The notes under the pieces are model-generated. The model was given only the letters and a program-made list of their open reading frames with translations. It had not been told where the DNA came from and did not search any database. The position numbers and the translations under genes are program-made. 59,660 nucleotides of DNA from Planctomycetota bacterium (lineage in GTDB: Bacteria > Planctomycetota > UBA8742 > UBA2392), in NCBI GenBank assembly GCA_020849795.1, contig JADZFR010000042.1, forward strand, positions 1-59,660, in the 5' to 3' direction. This document shows positions 17,799 through 26,342 of this stretch, piece by piece; position 1 is the first letter of the stretch, and each line of letters begins with the position of its first letter.

Positions 17799-18794
17799 CT
17801 AGGTGGGCTTTCGCAAATTGTATTCGCTGATTTTGCGATCGAGTGTGGGTCTTGAGATGCCCAGCAGGTTGCTCGATTCTTTCTTGTTCCAGCCGGTTTG
17901 CTTCAGCACTTTTTCGATGTGCCTGGCCTCTACGCCCGCAAGGCTGGTGTCGGCACCGGGTGGCACGATTTCGTCGGTGCTGGTGGGCGTCACGGACAAT
18001 CGCAGGTCTTCGGCCCGGATCGTGTCGCCGGCAGTGGCCACGGTGGCGCGCTTGATGACCGCGCGCAACTCGCGCACGTTGCCGGGCCACGAGTGCCCCT
18101 TCAAGCGAATCATCGCCGCGGGGTCGATCCCGCGAATACGGGTACCAAAGCGCTCGTTGCATTCGCGAATGAAGTGCTGCACCAGCGGCTCAATCTCTTC
18201 ACGGCGCGCGCGCAGGGGCGGCACTTCGATGGTGAACTCGTTCAGTCGATAGAACAAGTCTTCGCGAAACGTGCCCCCCGCCAGCAATTGGTCGAGCGGC
18301 CGGTTGGTGGCGGCAATGATGCGCACGTCGGCGTGCAGCGTTTCTTCGCCGCCCACGCGCTCGAACTGCTTGTACTCGAAGGCGCGCAGCACCTTGGCCT
18401 GCGCCACGGGGCTCATGTCGCCGATCTCGTCCAGAAACAGTGTGCCGCTGTGCGCCAGCTCAAACTTGCCCTTGCGCAGCTTGTCAGCGCTGGTGAATGC
18501 GCCCTTCTCGCTGCCGAACAGTTCTGACTCAAGCAGCGTGTCCGGAATCGCCGAGCAGTTCACGCTAACGAACGGCTTTTCCCGCCGCCGTGACGCGTTG
18601 TGGATGGCCTGCGCGATCAGGTTCTTGCCCGTGCCGGTTTCGCCCAGCAGCAGAATCGCGACATCTTTGGTCGCAGCGCCCGCGGCCAGCCGCAGCGTGT
18701 CGCGGAACACCGTGCTGTTGCACACCAGTGCTTCAAATGTGACGCCCACCGAGCGATAGGCGCTGGTGATGGTTGGCTGCTCCTGTGCTGACAT
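17799..18794 (-). CDS. Sigma-54-dependent transcription activator, no sensor domain
   Basis: This 331-residue bacterial enhancer-binding protein consists of an AAA+ domain and a Fis-type helix-turn-helix. Walker A is GETGTGK (51-57), Walker B is GTLFLDE (117-123), and the C-terminal helix-turn-helix includes [20 protein letters not shown]. Only about 20 residues precede the AAA+ domain, so there is no receiver, GAF or PAS input, as in PspF. The sigma-54 contact loop reads GAFTSA (98-103) rather than GAFTGA. The family remodels sigma-54 holoenzyme with ATP. It is divergent from the phosphodiesterase gene, with only 52 bases between them. Target promoters were not identified. Confidence 0.93.
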   Translation of the reverse strand: MSAQEQPTITSAYRSVGVTFEALVCNSTVFRDTLRLAAGAATKDVAILLLGETGTGKNLIAQAIHNASRRREKPFVSVNCSAIPDTLLESELFGSEKGAFTSADKLRKGKFELAHSGTLFLDEIGDMSPVAQAKVLRAFEYKQFERVGGEETLHADVRIIAATNRPLDQLLAGGTFREDLFYRLNEFTIEVPPLRARREEIEPLVQHFIRECNERFGTRIRGIDPAAMIRLKGHSWPGNVRELRAVIKRATVATAGDTIRAEDLRLSVTPTSTDEIVPPGADTSLAGVEARHIEKVLKQTGWNKKESSNLLGISRPTLDRKISEYNLRKPT

Positions 18795-18846
18795 GTTTGC
18801 GGCTTCGTGTTAGCGTCTGTGAGCGTTCCCGGACCCGCTTGTTGTA

Positions 18847-21216
18847 ATGATTCCGAGCCATATGCGCAACGTTTGCACCATTCTGGTTCTATTTGTCCTT
18901 TTGTGCGCTCCCGTGTGCGCGCAGGACAAACCCAAGGCGGTCGTGCTTGGCGTGGATGCGCTCGACAAGCGTTTGATGGACCAGTACATGGCCGAGGGCC
19001 ACCTGCCGAATCTCAAGAAGCTCGCGGAAGCCGGCCACTACTCGGCACTTGAGACCAGCTACCCGCCCATGTCACCCACGGCGTGGTCGACGATGATTAC
19101 CGGCATGAACCCCGGCAAGACCGGCATCTTCGGCTTTTTACGCCGCAAGCAGGGAACCTACGACCCCGAGATCGCCTTGGCCGACGTGAACGAGCAGCCA
19201 GTGGTCCCGGGCCGCGGCGCCGGGCGCGTGGGCGCGGCCCTGCTTGCCGGTGCGCTTTTGCTGTTACTCAGCCTGGGGTTGGGGAAGCTGTTGCATCTGC
19301 TGCTCCGCGGCAAGCCGATCCATGACGTGTTTCCCGCACTTGCCATCCTGATCACGGTGCTGCTGACGCCGGTGGCCGGCACGCTTGGCGATGCGCTTGG
19401 CGCGTTGGCAGCAATGGGCGTTTGCGGCATGGTGTTCGGCTACTTTGTTTTTCGCAACAAGCTGCGCGTGCGTGTCGTGTTGCTGCCCCTGCTGGTGATG
19501 GTGGTCGGCGCGTACATGGCCACCACGCTGATCCCTGAGACGCTGCCCCAGCCGCACAGCACCCGCGGCGGCACCACGTTCTGGAAGCTGGCTGACCAGC
19601 ACGGTCTTCGCGCGCGGGTCATTGGCGCACCGGTGAACTGGCCTGCGCGCGAAGACCTTGAATTCACGCGCACCACCACGGGGCTTGCCACGCCCGACGC
19701 CATGGGGACGTATCACACCTACACGCTGTTCACCGAGCCGCACCATGAACTCGCGGGCGGCGTGACCGAAATGTCGGGCCGTGTGGAGCGGCTGGTGTTC
19801 GAGGGCGACACTGCGACCGCGAAACTGCTGGGCCCGCCCGACAAATTCAATGTTGCACGCTGGCAAGAGTGGGAGGCAGGCAAGCTCGATCGGATGCCGC
19901 GGCTGGAGTTGCCCTTCACCGTCAGCCGCACTACCGAAGGCGTGAAACTGGACTTTGACCCGGCAGTAGCGGTCGATGGCTCCAGCTTCGGGTTGGGCGT
20001 TGGTAATTGGCAGCGGCACATTCGCATCGTGTACGACCTGGGCGGTGTCGCCAAACTGCACGGGACCGTGAGCTTCAAGCTTCTCGCGGGGCCACAGCAG
20101 GTGCGGCTTTACGCCACGCCGGTGCAGTTTGACCCGCTGGAGCCGAACAACCGCTTCGCGATTTCTGAGCCGTTGAGTTTTGCCCCGTGGCTGGCCCGCG
20201 AGTTCGGCATGTATCAGACCATGGGCTGGGCCGAAGCCACGAGCGCCTTGAACGACGGCATCATCGACGACGAGACGTTTCTTCAGACATGCGAGCAGAG
20301 CTTTGACGAAAAGCGGGCGCAGATTTTCGGATTGCTGGACACGCCGGACGACTGGGACCTGCTGGTCGCGTTTACTTACGAAGTAGACCGCGTGTGCCAC
20401 ATGATGTGGCGTCACATGGATGCCACCCACCCAAATCACGACCCGACGGCGCCGGCCCACTGGCGCACCGCCATCCGCGACTACTACATCCGCTACGACA
20501 AGCTGGTGGGGGAAGTGCTGGACAGGCTGCCGCCGGGTGCGCTGCTGATCGTCAACAGCGACCACGGATTTGCTCCGTTTTATCGCGCGGTGAACGTGAA
20601 CAGCTGGCTGCGGGACAACGGCTACCTGGTGCTGAAGCACGACACGGGCACTGTCGGCATGGATGGTATGTTCAACACCCGGGGCGGGTACTACGACCCC
20701 TACGACTGGAGCAAAACGAGGGCGTACGCACTGGGGCTGAACCAGATTTACATCAACACGAAAGGCCGCGAGCCCGAGGGCATCGTCGAGCCAGCCGCCG
20801 CTGAAGCCCTGAAGGAAGAACTGATCGGAAAGCTGATGCAACTCAAGGACGACGAAGCCCATGGCAACGCTCGCGTGTTCTCGGGTGTCTGGAAGCGACA
20901 GGACATCTGGGAAGGTGACCGGCTTGAGGACGCGGGCGACCTGCAACTGGGCTACGCATGGGGCTATCGGGTGAGCTGGCAGACCAGCCTGGGCGGGGCG
21001 AACGAGCCGGTGGTCTTCGACAACCTGAAGAACTGGTCGGGCGACCATTGCAGCTTTGACCCGGCGCTTGTGCCCGGTGTCGTGTTCTGCAACCGCAAAC
21101 TTGACGCGTCAAGGTTCAGGCTGGTGGATACCGGGTTGACCGTGATTGACTGGATGGGTGTGCCCCTGCCCGAGGGCCGGGGCAGGTTTGATGGCGTGCC
21201 GTGGAAAGTGAAGTGA
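18847..21216 (+). CDS. Alkaline phosphatase superfamily phosphodiesterase with inserted membrane domain
   Basis: This 789-residue protein belongs to the type I phosphodiesterase/alkaline phosphatase fold. After a signal sequence (about 1-25) come the metal-site segment VVLGVDALD (32-40) and the nucleophile region PPMSPTAWSTMITG (73-86). Later ligand motifs are EVDRVCHMMW, IVNSDHGF and WSGDH. Unusually, four hydrophobic segments (about 128-153, 160-180, 184-202 and 207-228) lie between the nucleophile block and the remaining catalytic residues. An even helix number would leave both catalytic parts on the same, extracytoplasmic side. Substrate is unknown; phospholipid headgroups or nucleotides are possibilities. 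ATG at 18847 is used, and 18862 is an alternative. Confidence 0.85.
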   Translation: MIPSHMRNVCTILVLFVLLCAPVCAQDKPKAVVLGVDALDKRLMDQYMAEGHLPNLKKLAEAGHYSALETSYPPMSPTAWSTMITGMNPGKTGIFGFLRRKQGTYDPEIALADVNEQPVVPGRGAGRVGAALLAGALLLLLSLGLGKLLHLLLRGKPIHDVFPALAILITVLLTPVAGTLGDALGALAAMGVCGMVFGYFVFRNKLRVRVVLLPLLVMVVGAYMATTLIPETLPQPHSTRGGTTFWKLADQHGLRARVIGAPVNWPAREDLEFTRTTTGLATPDAMGTYHTYTLFTEPHHELAGGVTEMSGRVERLVFEGDTATAKLLGPPDKFNVARWQEWEAGKLDRMPRLELPFTVSRTTEGVKLDFDPAVAVDGSSFGLGVGNWQRHIRIVYDLGGVAKLHGTVSFKLLAGPQQVRLYATPVQFDPLEPNNRFAISEPLSFAPWLAREFGMYQTMGWAEATSALNDGIIDDETFLQTCEQSFDEKRAQIFGLLDTPDDWDLLVAFTYEVDRVCHMMWRHMDATHPNHDPTAPAHWRTAIRDYYIRYDKLVGEVLDRLPPGALLIVNSDHGFAPFYRAVNVNSWLRDNGYLVLKHDTGTVGMDGMFNTRGGYYDPYDWSKTRAYALGLNQIYINTKGREPEGIVEPAAAEALKEELIGKLMQLKDDEAHGNARVFSGVWKRQDIWEGDRLEDAGDLQLGYAWGYRVSWQTSLGGANEPVVFDNLKNWSGDHCSFDPALVPGVVFCNRKLDASRFRLVDTGLTVIDWMGVPLPEGRGRFDGVPWKVK

Positions 21217-21260
21217 CCACCGTCTTGAAACAAAGTGGTGGGCCGATACGTTGAAGACGC

Positions 21261-21265
21261 GGAGG
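21261..21265 (+). promoter_or_regulatory. Ribosome-binding site deciding a start
   Basis: GGAGG lies five bases before ATG 21271. It favours that start over the in-frame GTG at 21235, which has no such site. Confidence 0.6.
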
Positions 21266-21270
21266 CAGGC

Positions 21271-21609
21271 ATGGGTACTGGCGACAAAGTCAACTTCATC
21301 GTTCGGACTTCGCAGGACTTTCTTGAGAAGTTCCGCGCCATGGACAGCGAGTACGACGCGCTGCTGGCCACCAAAGAGGCCTGCATTCGCGGCGGCGACC
21401 CCAAGGGCGCCGATGATGCCGCGCGCCGCGTGAGCAAGCTGGGCTGCGAAATCCAGGACCTGATTTACGACGAGCTTGAGCGCCACTGGGGCCCCAAGCT
21501 CCTTGAGGACAGCCGCCTGCCCAACGTTCCCGACGACTGGCGCACGTTCGTGCGCGGCCGCTTTCTGCAAATCGAGTACGAAGAGCGCGAGATCTTCGAA
21601 GACCGGTAG
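21271..21609 (+). CDS. Small protein of unknown function
   Basis: This 112-residue, charged, soluble protein is not recognised. It is predicted to be largely helical, with acidic and basic stretches such as FRAMDSEYDALLATKEACIRG and an acidic end EYEEREIFEDR. It lies 54 bases after the phosphodiesterase gene and is closed by a strong hairpin at 21627-21660, so it may be co-transcribed. No catalytic motif, signal peptide or membrane segment is visible. Confidence 0.75.
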   Translation: MGTGDKVNFIVRTSQDFLEKFRAMDSEYDALLATKEACIRGGDPKGADDAARRVSKLGCEIQDLIYDELERHWGPKLLEDSRLPNVPDDWRTFVRGRFLQIEYEEREIFEDR

Positions 21610-21626
21610 ACCACTGAGGCCATCAA

Positions 21627-21664
21627 CCAGGAGCCCCCCGCTTGCGCAGGGGGCTCCTGGTTTG
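21627..21664. terminator. Bidirectional terminator hairpin
   Basis: CCAGGAGCCCCC (21627-21638) and GGGGGCTCCTGG (21649-21660) form a perfect 12-base-pair stem with a ten-base loop. Only a short TTT follows on the plus strand. Its position between two convergent genes suggests it ends both transcripts. Confidence 0.7.
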
Positions 21665-21677
21665 GGATGCGGCTGGT

Positions 21678-22859
21678 TCAGATCAGTTCGATGCTGACGG
21701 CCACGGCGTTGCCGCCGCCAAGGCACAAGCCGGCAAGCCCGGTCTTGAGCTTGCGGTTGCGCAGCGCGTAGATCAGCGTGGTCAGGATACGGCTGCCGCT
21801 GCTGCCGATGGCGTGGCCCAACGCAACGGCGCCGCCGTTGACGTTGACCTTTGCCGGGTCAAGTTTCAGCGTACGTGTCAGCGCGACCGCGGCCACGGCA
21901 AACGCCTCGTTGAACTCGACCAGGTCGTAGGCGCTGATGTTGACGCCGGTCCTTTTCTCCAGATTCTTCACGGCTTCTACGGGCGCCATCATCACCCACT
22001 TGGGTTCGACGCCGCCGGTCGCGTAGCCGGTGATGCGGGCAAGCGGCTTGACGCCGAGTTCTTTCACCTTGTCCTCGGCGCAGACCAGTACCGCGCTTGC
22101 ACCATCGTTTACGCTGGGCGCGTTGCCGGCGGTGACGGTGCCGTCTTTCTTGAACGCGGGCTTGAGTTTGCCCAGCGCATCGATGGTGCTGTCGGCGCGC
22201 ACGGTTTCATCAGTGTCAAACACCGTGACTTCGCCTTTGCGGCCCTTGATTTCGATGGGGACGATCTCGTCCCTGAACGCACCGCTCTTGATGGCGGCGG
22301 CGGCCTTCATGTGGCTGTGGTAAGCGAACTCGTCCTGGTCGGCACGGGAGACCTTGTACTCTTCGGCGACCAGTTCGCCGGTCATGCCCATGTGGAAGTC
22401 GTTGTACTTGTCCCACAATCCGTCAGTGATCATCAGGTCGATCATCTGCACGTGGCCCAGGCGCGCGCCGGCGCGAGCCTGCGGAATCGCGTACGGCGAG
22501 TTGGACATGCTTTCAAAGCCGCCGGCAATGATGCAGTCAGCGTCACCAGCGCGAATCGCCTGTGCGGCGAGGGCCACGGACTTCAAGGCACTGCCGCAGA
22601 CTTTGTTGATCGTCATGGCAGGTGTCTTGTCGGGAAGGCCGCCGAAGAGCGCGGCCTGGCGCGCCGGGTTCTGGCCGAGGCCGGCTTGCAGCACGTTGCC
22701 CATGATGACTTCGTCGATCTTGTCGGGCTTGATGCCGCTGCGCTTGAGCAGCGCCTTAATGACTTCAGCGCCCAGCTTTGGCGCTTCGAAGGGAGTCAGC
22801 GAGCCCTGAAATTTCCCGGTCGGTGTGCGGAGTGCTTCGCAGATTACGGCGTTTCGCAT
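21678..22859 (-). CDS. Acetyl-CoA acetyltransferase (thiolase)
   Basis: Thiolases condense two acetyl-CoA to acetoacetyl-CoA or cleave 3-ketoacyl-CoA. The 393-residue protein has the nucleophile cysteine in INKVCGSALKSVALA (C88), the substrate-binding NDGASAVLV, NGGAVALGHAIGSSG with its catalytic histidine, and a C-terminal CLGGGNAVAVSIEL holding the second cysteine. The length and motifs suit the biosynthetic type. ATG at 22859 starts the canonical MRNAVICEALRTP. It diverges from the sigma gene at 23186 over 326 bases. The pathway (polyhydroxybutyrate, isoprenoid or fatty acid) cannot be fixed from neighbours. Confidence 0.95.
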   Translation of the reverse strand: MRNAVICEALRTPTGKFQGSLTPFEAPKLGAEVIKALLKRSGIKPDKIDEVIMGNVLQAGLGQNPARQAALFGGLPDKTPAMTINKVCGSALKSVALAAQAIRAGDADCIIAGGFESMSNSPYAIPQARAGARLGHVQMIDLMITDGLWDKYNDFHMGMTGELVAEEYKVSRADQDEFAYHSHMKAAAAIKSGAFRDEIVPIEIKGRKGEVTVFDTDETVRADSTIDALGKLKPAFKKDGTVTAGNAPSVNDGASAVLVCAEDKVKELGVKPLARITGYATGGVEPKWVMMAPVEAVKNLEKRTGVNISAYDLVEFNEAFAVAAVALTRTLKLDPAKVNVNGGAVALGHAIGSSGSRILTTLIYALRNRKLKTGLAGLCLGGGNAVAVSIELI

Positions 22860-23053
22860 GGATCGGCTCTCGTTTCTGGGTCCAAAATCGCACTGTAACA
22901 AAGGACGGCGGCGAGGTCAGGCTTCCGACTTCGACGCAGTTCCGTAATTGAAACGCGGCGGGGCATCGGCTGCATCCGGGCTTTGGAGGCCGGTTTGGTC
23001 CGATAATGTCGAATAGGATCATTGAAACATCAAGCGATGATAGAAGTCCAGAA

Positions 23054-23067
23054 TGACCGGACGGTCA
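23054..23067. promoter_or_regulatory. Operator-like palindrome O1
   Basis: TGACCG-GA-CGGTCA has perfect six-base arms around a two-base centre. The ACCG/CGGT core is of a type bound by several TetR-family repressors. It lies about 80 bases upstream of the sister site O2. Confidence 0.6.
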
Positions 23068-23096
23068 AAAAATCTTTACGAATTAGCCGATTTGTA

Positions 23097-23126
23097 TTGT
23101 GACGATCAGCCCAGTGACGTTATATC
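23097..23126 (+). promoter_or_regulatory. Possible sigma-70 promoter of sigma-factor gene
   Basis: TTGTGA (23097-23102) and TATATC (23121-23126) are separated by 18 bases. The pair lies between O1 and O2, about 60 bases before the ATG of the sigma gene. Confidence 0.45.
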
Positions 23127-23133
23127 CTTAACT

Positions 23134-23145
23134 AACCGGACGGTT
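23134..23145. promoter_or_regulatory. Operator-like palindrome O2
   Basis: AACCG-GA-CGGTT shares the same core and two-base centre as O1, 79 bases centre to centre. It would overlap the transcription start predicted from the promoter pair. GGTTG-GT-CAACC immediately overlaps it (about 23142-23153). Confidence 0.6.
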
Positions 23146-23185
23146 GGTCAACCATGACAACCGCCTTCTACGTAGAGGATGAGCG

Positions 23186-23785
23186 ATGATCAGTGAGATC
23201 GGGCACCCACAACTTGCCTCACATGACTCTGAATTCGAGACTGCGACGCTGCCTCTGATGAACTACTTGTTCTCGAAGGCGATGAAGCTCACCCGCAACC
23301 AGAACGATGCAGAAGATCTCGTTCAGGACACCTACACCCTTGGCCTGCGCAAGTGGCACATGTACCAGACGGGCACGAACCTCAAGGCGTGGTTGTCCAG
23401 GCTGCAGTTCAACCTGTACATCTCGCAGTACCGCCGACGCGTGAAGCGGCCCGACGGTACGAGCATTTCGGGCATGGAAGAAACCGTCCGTGACCGCGCC
23501 CACTACGAAGTGCGGCCCGATCTCATGGAGCAATCACCCGAGGCGATACTGGCCGACAGCGCCTTCATTGACAGCCTGCCCCGCGAGTTGCGCCAGGGGC
23601 TGCATGAGTTGGACTCGCGTTACCGCGATGTCCTGCTGATGAACGTCGTCGGCGAGAAAAGCTACAAAGACATCGCCGGCGCGTTGCATGTGCCGGTAGG
23701 CACCGTGATGTCGCGACTGTCGCGGGCAAAGTCCTTCCTGCGGGACTACTTTTCGTCGCTTGAGGCTGTGCCATCGCAGTCTTAA
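23186..23785 (+). CDS. ECF-type RNA polymerase sigma factor
   Basis: This 199-residue sigma factor has region 2 (about 25-95: NQNDAEDLVQDTYTLGLRKW, NLKAWLSRLQFNLY) and region 4 (about 135-185: YKDIAGALHVPVGTVMSRLSRAKSFLRDY). It resembles RpoE/SigR-type ECF factors, which are usually held by an anti-sigma factor, but none is encoded next to it. ATG at 23186 has AGAGGA upstream. The promoter carries two operator-like sites, so transcriptional repression may be the main control. A methyltransferase follows after 36 bases. Confidence 0.93.
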   Translation: MISEIGHPQLASHDSEFETATLPLMNYLFSKAMKLTRNQNDAEDLVQDTYTLGLRKWHMYQTGTNLKAWLSRLQFNLYISQYRRRVKRPDGTSISGMEETVRDRAHYEVRPDLMEQSPEAILADSAFIDSLPRELRQGLHELDSRYRDVLLMNVVGEKSYKDIAGALHVPVGTVMSRLSRAKSFLRDYFSSLEAVPSQS

Positions 23786-23821
23786 CTTGAAGCGGCCGGC
23801 GGGCGTGGTAACCACGCGGGC

Positions 23822-24430
23822 ATGAGCGATGCGGCGGCGATTACGCTTAAGACCTATGGTCGGTTGGCCGAGCAGAAATTGGCCATTCCTTTGCAACCCC
23901 TCGACCCGCAGGCCGGCAAGGCGCGGGTCGAGTCATTTCTGCTGCGTACGGGAAGGCCTCTGCCGCGGGTCGTGGTCATGGGCGCCGAAGTGGCACTGCG
24001 CTGCCGACAGGTAGACGAGTGCGGCGGGACCGCGACAGGTGTCGACGGCTCTGCGGCGGTCATTGAACTGGCAAGAAAACTTTACCCGCAGGGCGAGTTC
24101 TTGGTGGGCGATGCGCGCTCCTTGCCCGTGGCGACAAACAGCTTTGACGGCGCCTGGACCGAAAGCGTGTTCATGCATGTGCCGCGTGCCGAAGTTGCCC
24201 GCGCGATGTCCTCAATGCACAGGGCGTTGCGACCGGGGGGGCTGCTGTACGTGCGGCTTGCGCTGGGCGAACGCGAAGGCTTTGAACACTCAGCGCAGGG
24301 CGAGATTTTCCGCGCCCGCTGGGACGCCACGGAGTTTGAGCAAGTGCTGAACTCGCTCGACTTCACGCTGCAACACAGCGAGACACTACCGGACAACGAA
24401 GCAGGCATGTTCTTTCGGCGCGAGTATTGA
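23822..24430 (+). CDS. SAM-dependent methyltransferase-like protein
   Basis: This 202-residue protein resembles UbiE-type (Methyltransf_11) class I methyltransferases. It has VGDARSLPVATNSFDGAW (motif II region) and the post-motif HRALRPGGLLYVRLALGE. Motif I, normally DxGxGxG, is instead VVVMGAEVALRC, so SAM binding is doubtful or altered. It follows the sigma factor by 36 bases and precedes rsmG by 37, suggesting one transcript. The substrate is unknown; a non-catalytic role is possible. Confidence 0.75.
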   Translation: MSDAAAITLKTYGRLAEQKLAIPLQPLDPQAGKARVESFLLRTGRPLPRVVVMGAEVALRCRQVDECGGTATGVDGSAAVIELARKLYPQGEFLVGDARSLPVATNSFDGAWTESVFMHVPRAEVARAMSSMHRALRPGGLLYVRLALGEREGFEHSAQGEIFRARWDATEFEQVLNSLDFTLQHSETLPDNEAGMFFRREY

Positions 24431-24467
24431 CTGTACGGCGCGTCGGCAAATCTGTACGTCCTTCATC

Positions 24468-25130
24468 ATGCACGACGACAACCGACAACTGCTTGTGGGC
24501 GCACTGGCGGAGCTTGCCCTGGAACTGCCCGCAGAGAGGCTTGGGCGGCTGATCGGCTACCACGACTTCCTGCTCGAAACGAACGCGCAGTTCAACCTGA
24601 CCGGCTATCGCACCGAGCTTGAGTCGCTGAAAAACAACCTGTTGAACTCGCTCGCGCCCTGGAAGCACGTGCTGCCAAAGTCGGCCACGGCCGATGTCGG
24701 CACGGGCGGCGGACTGCCGGGCTTGCCACTGGCGATCGCGCTGGACATGCCCTCAATGGCGCTGGTGGAAAGCAAGCGCAAGAAGTGCGAGTTCCTGCGC
24801 GAGGCCTGCGCGCGCTATGCCCCGCGGGTGCGCGTGTTGCACAGTGACATCAAGGAAGTGAAAGAGAGATTCACGCAGATCCTGTCCAGCGCTTACGGCA
24901 CGCTCGACAAGCTGCTGGCGAGCACGGTGCGCCAGCGCGCAGGCGGTTGTCGCATGCTTGCCTGGAAAGGCCGCGCCGAAGTGATCGCGCAGGAAATCGC
25001 CGCTTGCGCACCAACCGAGCGTGACTGGAACGTGATCCCCTTCAGCGTGCCGCACATGCCTGACGTGCAGCGCCACCTGTGCATTCACGTTACAGCGGTG
25101 CGCCGAAAGCCAGCGGCTTTGCGATCATGA
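24468..25130 (+). CDS. rsmG: 16S rRNA G527 7-methyltransferase-like protein
   Basis: RsmG (GidB) methylates N7 of G527 in 16S rRNA. The 220-residue protein has the family entry RLIGYHDFLLETNAQFNLTGYR and motif I ADVGTGGGLPGLPLAIA. It also has LVESKRKKCEFLREACARY, a strong RsmG signature. The C-terminal half is divergent: the usual SRA-containing segment reads LLASTVRQRAGGCRMLAWKGR. The last 41 bases overlap the end of the convergent HemJ-like gene. rsmG is often near gidA or parA, but that neighbourhood is absent here. Confidence 0.88.
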   Translation: MHDDNRQLLVGALAELALELPAERLGRLIGYHDFLLETNAQFNLTGYRTELESLKNNLLNSLAPWKHVLPKSATADVGTGGGLPGLPLAIALDMPSMALVESKRKKCEFLREACARYAPRVRVLHSDIKEVKERFTQILSSAYGTLDKLLASTVRQRAGGCRMLAWKGRAEVIAQEIAACAPTERDWNVIPFSVPHMPDVQRHLCIHVTAVRRKPAALRS

Positions 25131-25770
25131 GAACCACGATCAGCAGGGCCAGCGCGCCGATGGCTGCGTGCATCGCGTCGAATCGTGCGGCACCCCGCAG
25201 CTTGCGCCCGAACCAGAAGCCGACGCCCGCCAGCGCAAGCCCGACGCCATAACCGACATTCCGCCCAAAGCCCAGTCCCATCGAAGCAAACAGCAGCCAA
25301 GTGGTGACCAGCCCGATCAGGATGCCGGCAAGCGCCAGCACCGCACCCAGCGGCCATCCCGCCGTCGCGCGTCCCGCTGCAAGATGCGACACCTGCCGGC
25401 CCAGCCACACATCGCCGAGAAACAGCACAGTTGCCGATACGAGCTTGACATGAAACGTGACATACCAGGGCGAAGGGTCGCCATTAGGCAGGCGCGGCTT
25501 GAAGTGAAAGGCCAGCGCATCGCCGACGCTTGCAAAGTTCACCGAGCCGAGGCCGTGCAACATCATCAAACCGGTGATGATAGCGAGTGCGCCCGCGGGC
25601 ATGATCGCAAGGCGATAAAGGCGCCTTTCGAAAGGCGACAGCTGCGCCTGCAGCGCGGCATCCTGCTTCACGTGAAATGACAGCAGCCGCGAAAGTGCCA
25701 GCAACCCGCCGATCCAGACGATCAGCGAGATCAGGTGCACAGCCAGCAGCCACGGGTTCGCGCTCGTCAT
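25090..25770 (-). CDS. HemJ/CopD-like multi-spanning membrane protein
   Basis: This 226-residue protein has about five to six hydrophobic helices. The first contains VHLISLIVWIGGLLALSRLLSFH, quoted in parts as VHLISLIVWIGG and LSRLLSFH, which matches the helix-1 pattern of HemJ (UPF0093) proteins, including the conserved histidine (about H12) and arginine (about R28). Another family-like block is WYVTFHVKLVSATVLFLGD. HemJ oxidises protoporphyrinogen IX late in haem synthesis. The match is partial, and CopD-type membrane proteins share this helix. Its end overlaps the rsmG end by 41 bases. Confidence 0.55.
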   Translation of the reverse strand: MTSANPWLLAVHLISLIVWIGGLLALSRLLSFHVKQDAALQAQLSPFERRLYRLAIMPAGALAIITGLMMLHGLGSVNFASVGDALAFHFKPRLPNGDPSPWYVTFHVKLVSATVLFLGDVWLGRQVSHLAAGRATAGWPLGAVLALAGILIGLVTTWLLFASMGLGFGRNVGYGVGLALAGVGFWFGRKLRGAARFDAMHAAIGALALLIVVLMIAKPLAFGAPL

Positions 25771-25831
25771 CGTGCGCAGTTGATACGACTGTGGCGCTCA
25801 GGGGGCAACGGTGTTCGTCGGCAATTGGGGA

Positions 25832-26182
25832 TCAACCCTTGGCCGGGTTGTTCTTGTCTTCACGATCGCGCACGTTCTTTTCGTTCAGGACGTTGGACTC
25901 GCGGGTGCGGCGGCCGCGGTCACTGCGCTCAAACTTGCTGACCGGCGGCGCCACTGTGGGGGCGTGCCAGTCTTCGCGCATGATGCAGTGCTCCGACACG
26001 CAATGATTCAGCGCCTCGCCCAGGGTTTCAAACCACGCCTGCATCATCTTGGGTTCGCCGTCTTCAGCCGGGGCGGTGCTCCAGGCCAGCAGGACGTAGC
26101 CACGCTCATTATCACCTTCAAGCGAGAAGTGCTCGAAAGCGAAGTTGCGGTCCTTCGGCGGATCGTATGAGAAGCGAATCAT
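25832..26182 (-). CDS. Small soluble protein of unknown function
   Basis: This 116-residue protein is not recognised. Its first 65 residues are compact with aromatic residues (MIRFSYDPPKDRNFAFEHF and EPKMMQAWFETLGEAL). The last 40 are highly charged and likely disordered (RSDRGRRTRESNVL). There is no signal peptide or membrane helix. The internal ATG at 26182 is preferred over the frame start at 26197 for its conserved-looking opening, though the ribosome-binding site is weak. It appears to be a single-gene unit on the minus strand. Confidence 0.65.
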   Translation of the reverse strand: MIRFSYDPPKDRNFAFEHFSLEGDNERGYVLLAWSTAPAEDGEPKMMQAWFETLGEALNHCVSEHCIMREDWHAPTVAPPVSKFERSDRGRRTRESNVLNEKNVRDREDKNNPAKG

Positions 26183-26342
26183 GGCATCCCGGCGCAATGT
26201 GACAGGGCGAAGAGACTAGTTCCACACCCAAGCATCACAAGGGCATATTGTGCAACTTGCGCAGTCTGCACCAGTCGTCTGTGATTCTCGATACAGAACG
26301 CCACCCTGTCGCACGGCAGTCCGTGTTTCGCGATGCGGCAGT

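Larger units (their letters stand above)
22860..23185. promoter_or_regulatory. Divergent promoter region, thiolase and sigma factor
   Basis: This 326-base gap holds no gene. The half near the thiolase is GC-rich and featureless. The half near the sigma gene is AT-richer and contains two operator-like palindromes and a promoter-like pair, listed separately. Confidence 0.7.

Noticed and set aside
19264..21048. A 594-codon minus-strand open frame inside the phosphodiesterase
   Set aside because: It is fully antisense to the conserved catalytic motifs and has no family signature.
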